A stretch of DNA of 19,094 nucleotides. Origin: Clostridia bacterium (lineage in GTDB: Bacteria; Bacillota; Clostridia; Christensenellales; Borkfalkiaceae). Shown here piece by piece: positions 7,613 through 14,211 of this stretch. The stretch spans positions 1 through 19,094 of the forward strand of contig JAFVRU010000149.1 in assembly GCA_017504065.1 (NCBI GenBank), read 5' to 3'. How positions within the stretch are numbered: the first letter of the stretch is position 1; every line of letters begins with the position of its first letter. The position numbers were made by a program, and so were the translations under genes. The notes beneath the pieces were generated by a model that worked only from the letters and a program-made list of their open reading frames with translations, was not told the origin of the DNA and did not search any database.

Positions 7613-8350
7613 ATGAACAACGTAACGAAAAAGATGAAGAAATTCGGTAGACATGTATGGGAGCTGTTTAAAGCGGCGCTTCCCGCTATGTTTATGTACT
7701 TTTGCGCGGGCACGATTTTGTTGATGCTGACGTTGAAAGGGGAAACGATCGTATGGAACAGTAAAAAACTCATGTGGACGATCGTGTGCTGCGTTGCGGC
7801 GTTTCTCTACCACGCTTTGGTATCGTGGGGCTTTGGCGGAAACCAATACGAAATGCTCGTTTCGGGGAACGTAAAACGTTTGACGGCGGAAAAATACGGC
7901 GACGAAGGCGGGTATCGGATTTCGACGCATAAAGAAGCGAAAGAATACCGCGTTTGGAAAGGATTCGCAATCGGCGCGTTCATCGCGATTTTCCCGATTG
8001 TATTCGGAATCATCTTCGGTTGCAATCAATCGTCGATCGGCGAGAAAATGGACACGGGCGCGTTGAGTATTACCGTTTTGGTATCCTTTTTCCTGTCGGG
8101 CTGGTCGATTTTGCCCTTCTATTACATGAACGTTACAGGCACATACGTAAGCTATTTCGTTTCCTGTCTGTTCGGGTTGTTCCCGTTGCTTATTTCGGGA
8201 TTTTGTTATATCGGCGGCGCGTACGCGCGTCGTAGCAAGCGTTTGAGAGAGCAAATGATCGCACAACGCAACGCGCAAGCGGAAGCCACCCGCGAACGGA
8301 AGATCAATTACGGCGGTTTGCCGGGTACGAAACCCCGCAAACGCAAATAA
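7613..8350 (+). CDS. Uncharacterised five-helix membrane protein
   Basis: I do not recognise this 245-residue protein. It has five likely transmembrane helices at about residues 21-41, 53-73, 117-137, 149-171 and 178-202. A polar loop at about 75-115 is rich in charged and aromatic residues and includes a GGYRISTHKEAKEYRVWKG segment. A strongly basic cytoplasm-type tail (about 204-245) ends in PGTKPRKRK. The N-terminus is basic and there is no cleavable signal. By the positive-inside rule the tail should be cytosolic, as should the N-terminus or the 75-115 loop, but an odd helix count makes the topology uncertain. AGGAG at 7596-7600 precedes the ATG by 12 bases. It lies between alr and rsmD, 17 bases from the latter, so it is probably co-transcribed. 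No catalytic motif is visible. Confidence 0.8.
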   Translation: MNNVTKKMKKFGRHVWELFKAALPAMFMYFCAGTILLMLTLKGETIVWNSKKLMWTIVCCVAAFLYHALVSWGFGGNQYEMLVSGNVKRLTAEKYGDEGGYRISTHKEAKEYRVWKGFAIGAFIAIFPIVFGIIFGCNQSSIGEKMDTGALSITVLVSFFLSGWSILPFYYMNVTGTYVSYFVSCLFGLFPLLISGFCYIGGAYARRSKRLREQMIAQRNAQAEATRERKINYGGLPGTKPRKRK

Positions 8351-8367
8351 GAAGGGGAGCGGGATAA

Positions 8368-8913
8368 GTGCGCATTATCGGTGGAAAATACAGAAGCAGA
8401 GTGCTTTCCGAGTTTGCGGGCGAAGCCGTTCGGCCGACGTCCGATCGGGTCAAGGAATCTCTGTTCAATATTTTGGCTTTGAAGCTGCATAGCGCGCGGG
8501 TCTTGGATTTGTTTTCGGGCAGCGGCGCGTTGGGCTTGGAGTGTTTGTCGCGCGGAGCAAGGGAAGTCGTATTCAACGACGTTTCCAAGGACAGCGTGGC
8601 GATTTTAAAGAAGAATTTGACGGCTTTGAAAATCCCCGTGAACGGCGCGGAAGCCAAGGTGAGCTCGCTCGACTACGGCGCGTGTTTGGATACGCTACGC
8701 GGGCAATTCGATTTGATTTTTCTCGACCCGCCCTATCGGTTTGATTACGGCGAAAAAGCGCTTGCTACCATCTCGAAGAAGGGGCTTTTGACGGAAAACG
8801 GGATTGCCGTTTACGAACGGGACAGACCCTTTGTAGGCGAAATCGACGGCTTGGAAAAATACGACGAACGGAAATACGGCAAGACCTATCTTACCTTTTT
8901 TAAAAGGAGTTGA
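8368..8913 (+). CDS. rsmD: 16S rRNA (guanine(966)-N(2))-methyltransferase RsmD
   Basis: The 181-residue protein has the diagnostic RsmD pattern: an N-terminal MRIIGGKYRSR followed by RPTSDRVKESLFNIL (about residues 22-36), the SAM-binding DLFSGSG (47-53), an acidic FNDVS, and the N6/N2-type catalytic DPPY (120-123). In relatives it methylates N2 of G966 in 16S rRNA during 30S assembly. The GTG start follows AAGGGGAG (8352-8359) by eight bases. The rsmD-coaD pair is very widely conserved, and here the coaD Shine-Dalgarno lies within the last codons of rsmD. Length is usual for the family. Confidence 0.95.
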   Translation: MRIIGGKYRSRVLSEFAGEAVRPTSDRVKESLFNILALKLHSARVLDLFSGSGALGLECLSRGAREVVFNDVSKDSVAILKKNLTALKIPVNGAEAKVSSLDYGACLDTLRGQFDLIFLDPPYRFDYGEKALATISKKGLLTENGIAVYERDRPFVGEIDGLEKYDERKYGKTYLTFFKRS

Positions 8914-8918
8914 CGGCA

Positions 8919-9404
8919 ATGGAAAATAAGAAAAAATGCGTGTTTGCGGGTACGTTTGACCCGCCGACGCTGGGGCATAAAGCGTTGGTCAAAGACTGCG
9001 TGAAGCTCTTTGACGAAGTGGTGGTCGCCGTCTTGGTGAATCCTGCGAAAACTCCCTGTTTTACGGTCGAGCAAAGAAAGCAAATGCTCGCGCTGGATTA
9101 CGCGGAGCTTTCCAGCGTACGGATCATCGAATTTTCAGGCACGGTTGCGGAGCTGTTGCAGCAAGAACGGACGGAATTTTACGTCCGCGGTATTCGGAAC
9201 GGCGTGGATTTAGATTATGAAAACGCGAACTTTTACGCGAGCAAGAAATTAGACCCCGAGCTTGTGGCGGTGTACTTGCCTTGCCCGCAGGAACTATTGC
9301 ACGTTAGCTCGTCCATGGTTCGGAACAGTTTGCAATTCGGTACGCCGATCGACGAATACGTGTCGCAAGACGTCAAAGCATATATACAAAGCCTAAAAGG
9401 TTAA
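8919..9404 (+). CDS. coaD: Phosphopantetheine adenylyltransferase CoaD
   Basis: The 161-residue enzyme transfers AMP from ATP to 4'-phosphopantetheine, the penultimate step of coenzyme A synthesis. The nucleotidyltransferase signature GTFDPPTLGH (residues 11-20; TxGH is the HxGH-type ATP site), YVRGIRN (88-94) and the C-terminal SSSMVR (130-135) are intact, and the length matches the family (about 160). I chose the ATG at 8919 because AGGAG (8905-8909) sits nine bases upstream; the in-frame TTG at 8910 touches that Shine-Dalgarno and would add three residues. It follows the rsmD stop by five bases, so the two are likely coupled. Confidence 0.96.
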   Translation: MENKKKCVFAGTFDPPTLGHKALVKDCVKLFDEVVVAVLVNPAKTPCFTVEQRKQMLALDYAELSSVRIIEFSGTVAELLQQERTEFYVRGIRNGVDLDYENANFYASKKLDPELVAVYLPCPQELLHVSSSMVRNSLQFGTPIDEYVSQDVKAYIQSLKG

Positions 9405-9455
9405 AAGAATAAACGGATAGACGGATACAGGATAAAACAAAGGAAGGAATAGGCA

Positions 9456-10478
9456 ATGTTGGAAAAACAATATTTTATCCCTGAACCCGAAGAATTTATT
9501 TCGGAATCGCCGATGACGTCGGCACTCAAACAAATCAAGAAGGAACGCGATAGAGAAATTCGCGACGTGATCGCGGGCAGAAACGACAAAATGCTCGTGG
9601 TGGTTGGACCGTGCTCCGCGCACGAACCTGCGCCCACGCTCGAATATATCGCGCGGCTTGGCAAACTCAATGAAAAGCTCAAGGACAAGCTCGTGATCGT
9701 GCCCCGCATTTACACCAACAAACCCCGCACGAAAGGGGTGGGGTATAAGGGCATGTTCGTACAGCCCGATCCCGAAGGCGCGGCGGACATCGCGCGGGGG
9801 ATTCGGAGCATTCGCGCCCTGCACCTTGCGGCGATGAACGAATCGGGTTTGACGTCCGCGGACGAAATGCTCTATCCCGAAAATACGGCGTACGTAGAAG
9901 ATTTGCTCTCCTATCACGCAGTCGGCGCGCGGAGCGTGGAAGACCAACTCCACCGCCAAGTAGCGAGCGGAATCGACGCGCCCGTTGGTATGAAAAACCC
10001 GATGAGCGGGAATATTTTGGCGCTCGTCAATTCCATTTTCGCAGCGCAAAGCCCGCAAATTTTTAAATACCGTAACTATCAGGTGAGCTCGGACGGTAAC
10101 CCGTACGCGCACGCGATTTTGCGTGGCGGTGTGGACGGCTCGGGGGCGGATATCCCCAATTTCCACTATGAAACGGTTATGCAGCTCGAAGAAATGTACC
10201 GCGGCAGTAATTTGGAAAATCCCGCAATCATCATCGATTGCAACCATTCCAACTCTGGCAAGCAATTCCGTCAACAAATCCGTATAGCGGAAGAAGTCAT
10301 GCAAAACCGTCGGTTCGACAAAGCGTTTAAAAAGATCGTCAAAGGGTTTATGATCGAGAGCTTTCTTGTCGAAGGCAGTCAAAAACACGACGACGTATTC
10401 GGCAAATCCATCACCGATCCTTGTTTGGGTTGGGAAGATACCGAGCGGTTGCTTTGCGTGATCGCGGAACAAGTATAA
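9456..10478 (+). CDS. aroF: 3-deoxy-7-phosphoheptulonate (DAHP) synthase, class I alpha (AroF/G/H type)
   Basis: The 340-residue enzyme condenses phosphoenolpyruvate with erythrose 4-phosphate, the first step of the shikimate pathway. Key motifs are GPCSAH (51-56, with the metal-ligand Cys53), the PEP-binding KPRT (89-92), GARSVEDQLHRQVASG, the ILRGG segment, IDCNHSNS, and DPCLGWEDT near the end. Length and motif order match the E. coli AroF/AroG/AroH type rather than the AroQ-fused or plant-like types. AGGAAGG (9441-9447) lies eight bases before the ATG. Prephenate dehydratase follows after 16 bases, so the two probably form an aromatic amino acid pair. Which amino acid feeds back on the enzyme cannot be told from sequence. 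Confidence 0.95.
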   Translation: MLEKQYFIPEPEEFISESPMTSALKQIKKERDREIRDVIAGRNDKMLVVVGPCSAHEPAPTLEYIARLGKLNEKLKDKLVIVPRIYTNKPRTKGVGYKGMFVQPDPEGAADIARGIRSIRALHLAAMNESGLTSADEMLYPENTAYVEDLLSYHAVGARSVEDQLHRQVASGIDAPVGMKNPMSGNILALVNSIFAAQSPQIFKYRNYQVSSDGNPYAHAILRGGVDGSGADIPNFHYETVMQLEEMYRGSNLENPAIIIDCNHSNSGKQFRQQIRIAEEVMQNRRFDKAFKKIVKGFMIESFLVEGSQKHDDVFGKSITDPCLGWEDTERLLCVIAEQV

Positions 10479-10494
10479 AAGGCGGAATAAAGTT

Positions 10495-11349
10495 ATGAAA
10501 ATTGCGTTTTTAGGGCCGGAAGGCAGTTATTCGCATTTGGCGGCAAAGGAATTTTTGAAAACGGAAACGACGGGTGAAACCGTTGCGGGGAATTGGGACG
10601 AATGCGTGCCTTTCCGCAATTTTGCCGAAGTGTTCAACGCCGTAGCAAGCGGCAGAGTGGACGCTGCGGCAGTACCCATTGAAAACAGTTTGCAAGGCGG
10701 CGTCTTGCAAAATTTAGACTTGTTGCAATCGTCCGCCGATTTATACGCGATCAAGGAAAAAGTCGTGCAAATCGACCACCGCTTGGTGTATAAAGCGGGG
10801 GTAAAACTCTCGGAAATCGGACGGGTGTACTCACACCGCCAAGCGCTTGATCAATGCGCGCAGTTCTTGATGAAAGAGATGCCGTTTGCTTCGCTTCGGG
10901 ACGCGGAATCGACGGGGTTCGGGCTTTCCCGCGCTACGGAAGACGACACGGGCAAGAGCGCGGCGATCGTTGGCGCGCATACGGGGAATTTGCGCAGCGG
11001 GTTCGTGATGAGCGAAGAAAGCATTGCGGACGAAAAGAACAATTTCACCCATTTCCTTTTGATCAAGAAAGGGGAGAGCGTATTGCCGAAATCGAGCGAA
11101 CGGGTATTCTTCTCGACCGTTTGTCCGCACCGACCGGGCAGTCTTTTGAAGCTGTTGGCGGTGATCGAAAAATACGGGATCAATATGACCAAGATCGAAA
11201 GTAGACCCGTACGCAATCAACCCGGGGAATACCGTTTCTTTATCGAAGCGGATTGCGATATCGCTTCCGCCGAAGTACAAGCGCTTTTGACGGAGATCCG
11301 CGCCAATACGTTGGAGTGTAAATTGCTCGGCGCGTATTGTAAAGACTAA
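10495..11349 (+). CDS. pheA: Prephenate dehydratase (monofunctional, with ACT domain)
   Basis: The 284-residue protein converts prephenate to phenylpyruvate for phenylalanine synthesis. The two-lobed catalytic domain (about 1-190) shows GPEGSYSHLAA, PIENSLQGGV, YSHRQALDQC and an AESTG segment. The regulatory ACT domain (about 203-284) shows PHRPGSL (211-217) and ESRP (235-238), the usual phenylalanine-binding motifs, so feedback inhibition is expected. No chorismate mutase domain is fused. One key motif is altered: the family's Thr-Arg-Phe near the end of the catalytic domain reads Thr185-His186-Phe187; the catalytic threonine is kept. The Shine-Dalgarno AAAGGCGGA (about 10478-10486) is weak. 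It lies 16 bases after the DAHP synthase gene. Confidence 0.93.
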   Translation: MKIAFLGPEGSYSHLAAKEFLKTETTGETVAGNWDECVPFRNFAEVFNAVASGRVDAAAVPIENSLQGGVLQNLDLLQSSADLYAIKEKVVQIDHRLVYKAGVKLSEIGRVYSHRQALDQCAQFLMKEMPFASLRDAESTGFGLSRATEDDTGKSAAIVGAHTGNLRSGFVMSEESIADEKNNFTHFLLIKKGESVLPKSSERVFFSTVCPHRPGSLLKLLAVIEKYGINMTKIESRPVRNQPGEYRFFIEADCDIASAEVQALLTEIRANTLECKLLGAYCKD

Positions 11350-11375
11350 ACAGACTTTCAGCTTACGGACGGATT

Positions 11376-12683
11376 ATGGATTTATTTGATTTTAACAACA
11401 ACGAAGAAACGGCGAAACCGCTTGCGGAACGTATGCGCGCGAATTCTTTGGACGAGTTCATCGGACAAAAACATATCGTCGCGGACGGTTCGCTGCTGCG
11501 CCGCGCAATCGCGACCGACCGCTTGGGCAGTTGCATTTTTTGGGGGCCGCCGGGCTGCGGAAAAACCACGCTCGCCAACATCATCGCCTTGCGTACGAAC
11601 GGGGAGTTTATCAAACTCAACGCCGTCAATGCAGGGGTTGCGGACGTCAAAAAAGCCGTGGAAACCGCGCGGGAGAATTTGAAACTCTACGGCAAACGTA
11701 CGTACTTATTACTCGACGAATGTCATCGGTTCAATAAAACGCAAAGTGATTCGCTGTTGCCTGCGATCGAGCAGGGTACGATCATTTTCATCGGCTCGAC
11801 GACGGAAAATCCGTACGCGTCGATGACGCCCGCAATCGTATCCCGTTGCCGCGTATTCGAGTTCAAACGCCTGACGGAAGCGGACATTACCGAAGCTTTG
11901 GAAAAGGCGATTAAAAGCCGACACAAGGGCTTGGGCAAACGCAACGTCGTGGCGGACGCCGACGCTTTGGCGCACATCGCGCGCATGGCGGGCGGGGATT
12001 TGCGCTCGGCATATAACGCGTTGGAGCTCGCGGCGCTGACCACCGAGCCCGACGAAAACGGGAATATCCGAATTCGGCTTTCCGACGCGGAACAGTCCAT
12101 TCAAAGAAAAGCGTTGTCATATAATGAAGACGCGTATTACGATTTCTTATCGGCGTTTTGTAAGTCTTTGCGGGGCAGCGACGCGAACGCGGCGTTGTAT
12201 TACGCGATGCGGCTGATCGAAGGCGGGTGCGACCCTATGCTCGTGGCGCGGCGGCTCGTCGTGCATTCCGCGGAAGACGTGGGTATGGCAGACCCGCGGG
12301 CGTTGCAGATCGCGACTTCGGCGATGTACGCGCTCGAAAAGATCGGGTATCCCGAAGCGATGATTCCGTTGTCCGAAGCCATTGTATACGTATGCGAAGC
12401 GGAAAAGAGCAACTCGGTTGTGGAAGCGTTTCACGCGGCGCAACGGGACGCGCGGGAAGTGCGCGACGATCACGTTCCGCCCTATTTGCGGGATACGAGT
12501 TTTGGTAGCAAGGAAGACAAGGCGAAGGGCAGAGAATATAAATATCCGCACAACTACGGCGGGTACGTGGAACAGCAATACTTGCCCGACGCGCTCAAAG
12601 ACAAGGTGTATTACGTGCCGAACGGGCGTGGGTATGAAAAAGAAGTTATGGAAATTCGGCAAAGAAAGGGGAAGAAACAATGA
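11376..12683 (+). CDS. rarA: Replication-associated recombination protein RarA (MgsA)
   Basis: The 435-residue AAA+ ATPase belongs to the RarA/MgsA/WRNIP1 family, which acts at stalled replication forks. It shows the N-terminal PLAERMR and FIGQKHIV motifs, Walker A GPPGCGKTT (57-65), Walker B LLLDECHRFNKTQ (111-123, family usual DEIHRFNK), sensor 1 GSTTEN (140-145) and an SRCRVFEF segment. The C-terminal half has the helical lid and tetramerisation domain, including AEDVGMADPRAL and a PPYLRDTSF stretch near the end, both typical of the family. The Shine-Dalgarno is weak, but the N-terminal PLAERMR requires the ATG at 11376 or very close. Its stop overlaps the nrdR start (ATGA). Confidence 0.96.
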   Translation: MDLFDFNNNEETAKPLAERMRANSLDEFIGQKHIVADGSLLRRAIATDRLGSCIFWGPPGCGKTTLANIIALRTNGEFIKLNAVNAGVADVKKAVETARENLKLYGKRTYLLLDECHRFNKTQSDSLLPAIEQGTIIFIGSTTENPYASMTPAIVSRCRVFEFKRLTEADITEALEKAIKSRHKGLGKRNVVADADALAHIARMAGGDLRSAYNALELAALTTEPDENGNIRIRLSDAEQSIQRKALSYNEDAYYDFLSAFCKSLRGSDANAALYYAMRLIEGGCDPMLVARRLVVHSAEDVGMADPRALQIATSAMYALEKIGYPEAMIPLSEAIVYVCEAEKSNSVVEAFHAAQRDAREVRDDHVPPYLRDTSFGSKEDKAKGREYKYPHNYGGYVEQQYLPDALKDKVYYVPNGRGYEKEVMEIRQRKGKKQ

Positions 12684-13147
12684 AGTGTTTGTATTGTGAT
12701 TGTACGGAAAGCAAAGTGGTGGACTCCCGCTCGGCAGACGACGACAGAACGATCCGTCGCCGTCGGGAATGTATCGGCTGCGGTAGACGGTTCACGACGT
12801 ATGAAACGATCGAAGTTACGCCCGTTTTGGTGGTCAAGAACAACGGGACTCGGCAGTCGTTCAATGCGGAAAAAATTCGTAACGGGATCATCAAATCCTG
12901 CGAAAAACGGCCTGTGCCGATGTCGGTGATCGACGACGTGGTTGCGGATATTTCCAAGCAAGTCTACAATAGCATGGAAAGCGAAATTACGACGAAAGAG
13001 ATCGGGGATATGGTAATGGAACGGTTGAAAAAGGTAGACGAAGTCGCGTACGTGCGTTACGCTTCCGTGTACCGCTCGTTTAAAGACCTTTCGTCGTTTA
13101 TGTCCGAACTCAAACAAATGATGAAAGCGGATAAATCGGGGAAATGA
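12680..13147 (+). CDS. nrdR: Transcriptional repressor NrdR
   Basis: The 155-residue protein is the ATP/dATP-sensing repressor of ribonucleotide reductase genes. It has an N-terminal zinc ribbon with Cys3, Cys6, Cys31 and Cys34, the family motif VVDSR, the IRRRREC and RFTTYE segments, and an ATP-cone domain (about 46-136). Length is standard. The start overlaps the rarA stop by four bases, with AAAGGGGA (12664-12671 region) upstream. I see no NrdR-box pair in the intergenic regions here, so its targets lie elsewhere. With dgt in the same window, two independent controls of dNTP supply sit near primase and RarA. Confidence 0.97.
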   Translation: MKCLYCDCTESKVVDSRSADDDRTIRRRRECIGCGRRFTTYETIEVTPVLVVKNNGTRQSFNAEKIRNGIIKSCEKRPVPMSVIDDVVADISKQVYNSMESEITTKEIGDMVMERLKKVDEVAYVRYASVYRSFKDLSSFMSELKQMMKADKSGK

Positions 13148-14211
13148 GCGTGATGAAAACGACTAGGCGAGTAACCGTCGGCGGCGTGGAGCTCGGCGGC
13201 GGCGCAAGCGTAAAAATTCAATCGATGACGACGACGAAAACGTCGGACGTGGAAAGGACGGTGGCGCAAATTCGAGCTTTAGAGCAGGCGGGTTGCGAGA
13301 TCGTCCGCGTTGCCGTAGCCGACGAACAGGACGCGCTCGCGGTCAAAGCCGTTGTAGACTCCATTCGTTTGCCGTTGGTGGCGGATATTCATTTCTCACC
13401 CGAGCTGGCGGTGAAAGCGATGGAAAGCGGCGCGCAAAAAATACGGATTAACCCCGGGAATATCGGCGGGGAAAAGGAAATCCGTTACGTAGCCGATTGT
13501 ATCAAACGTCATCATATCCCTGTCCGAGTTGGCGCGAATACGGGCAGTATCGAAAAAAACTTTCTTGAAAAATACGGCAGGAGCGAACGTGCGCTCGTCG
13601 AAAGCGCGCTCTATAACGTGGGGATTTTGGAACGCTACGGCGTGGAAGATATCGTGATCTCGGTCAAGGCTTCGGACGTACCGTTGACGGTGAAAGCGTA
13701 TACGCTGCTTTCCACGATGACGGACTATCCCCTGCACGTCGGCGTAACCGAAGCGGGTACGACGGAAGCGGGCATTGTTAAGAGTGCGGTCGGGATCGGC
13801 AGCTTGCTCTTAAACGGAATCGGGGATACGATCCGCGTTTCGCTCACGGACGATCCCGTAAAAGAAGTGTACGCGGCGCAAAACATTCTACGCGCTTGCG
13901 GTTTGGAAAAGGAGTTCGTGGAAGTCGTGGCATGCCCGACTTGCGGGCGTTGTGCTTGGGAGAGTATGTCGCTTGCAAGCAAGGTAACGGAGTTCGTGCG
14001 CCCGTACAAAAAACGCGCGAAAATCGCGGTAATGGGCTGCGTAGTCAACGGACCGGGGGAAGCGAAAGACGCCGATCTCGGGATTGCGGGCGGGGTAGGT
14101 TCTTGCTTGCTGTTTAAAAAGGGCGCGCCGTATAAAAAAGTGGACGCGCAGGACGCGGAAAAGGAATTTTTCAAAGAGATAAGGTTATTGTTAGATGGCG
14201 AACAGAGTTGA
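13144..14211 (+). CDS. ispG: (E)-4-hydroxy-3-methylbut-2-enyl-diphosphate synthase IspG
   Basis: The 355-residue enzyme catalyses the penultimate step of the MEP isoprenoid pathway with a [4Fe-4S] cluster. The TIM-barrel part begins GGGASVKIQSMTTTKT and contains VADIHFSPELA and RINPGNIGGE. The C-terminal cluster domain carries Cys264 and Cys267 (CPTCGRC), Cys299 and the cluster-ligand Glu306 (MGCVVNGPGE). ATG at 13144 overlaps the nrdR stop, but GGGG at 13138-13141 is too close to serve it well; GTG at 13150 or ATG at 13153 fit the Shine-Dalgarno better and remove only two or three residues. It overlaps the next gene by 17 bases. An adjacent PolC gene is normal here in Clostridia, which makes the following gene notable. 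Confidence 0.96.
   Translation: MSVMKTTRRVTVGGVELGGGASVKIQSMTTTKTSDVERTVAQIRALEQAGCEIVRVAVADEQDALAVKAVVDSIRLPLVADIHFSPELAVKAMESGAQKIRINPGNIGGEKEIRYVADCIKRHHIPVRVGANTGSIEKNFLEKYGRSERALVESALYNVGILERYGVEDIVISVKASDVPLTVKAYTLLSTMTDYPLHVGVTEAGTTEAGIVKSAVGIGSLLLNGIGDTIRVSLTDDPVKEVYAAQNILRACGLEKEFVEVVACPTCGRCAWESMSLASKVTEFVRPYKKRAKIAVMGCVVNGPGEAKDADLGIAGGVGSCLLFKKGAPYKKVDAQDAEKEFFKEIRLLLDGEQS

Noticed and set aside
9405..9455. Short repeated ACGGATA-like units before the DAHP synthase gene, considered as an operator or leader.
   Set aside because: Units are short and imperfect, with no dyad, and the gap is too small for a T-box or riboswitch.
10314..10322. A second perfect Spo0A-type 9-mer (TTCGACAAA).
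   Set aside because: It lies inside the DAHP synthase coding sequence, away from any promoter; probably chance.
9393..10472. A 359-codon open frame on the minus strand opposite the DAHP synthase gene.
   Set aside because: It mirrors a strongly coding plus-strand gene with complete motifs; the product is rich in Arg, His and Phe with no recognisable domain, as expected for an antisense shadow.
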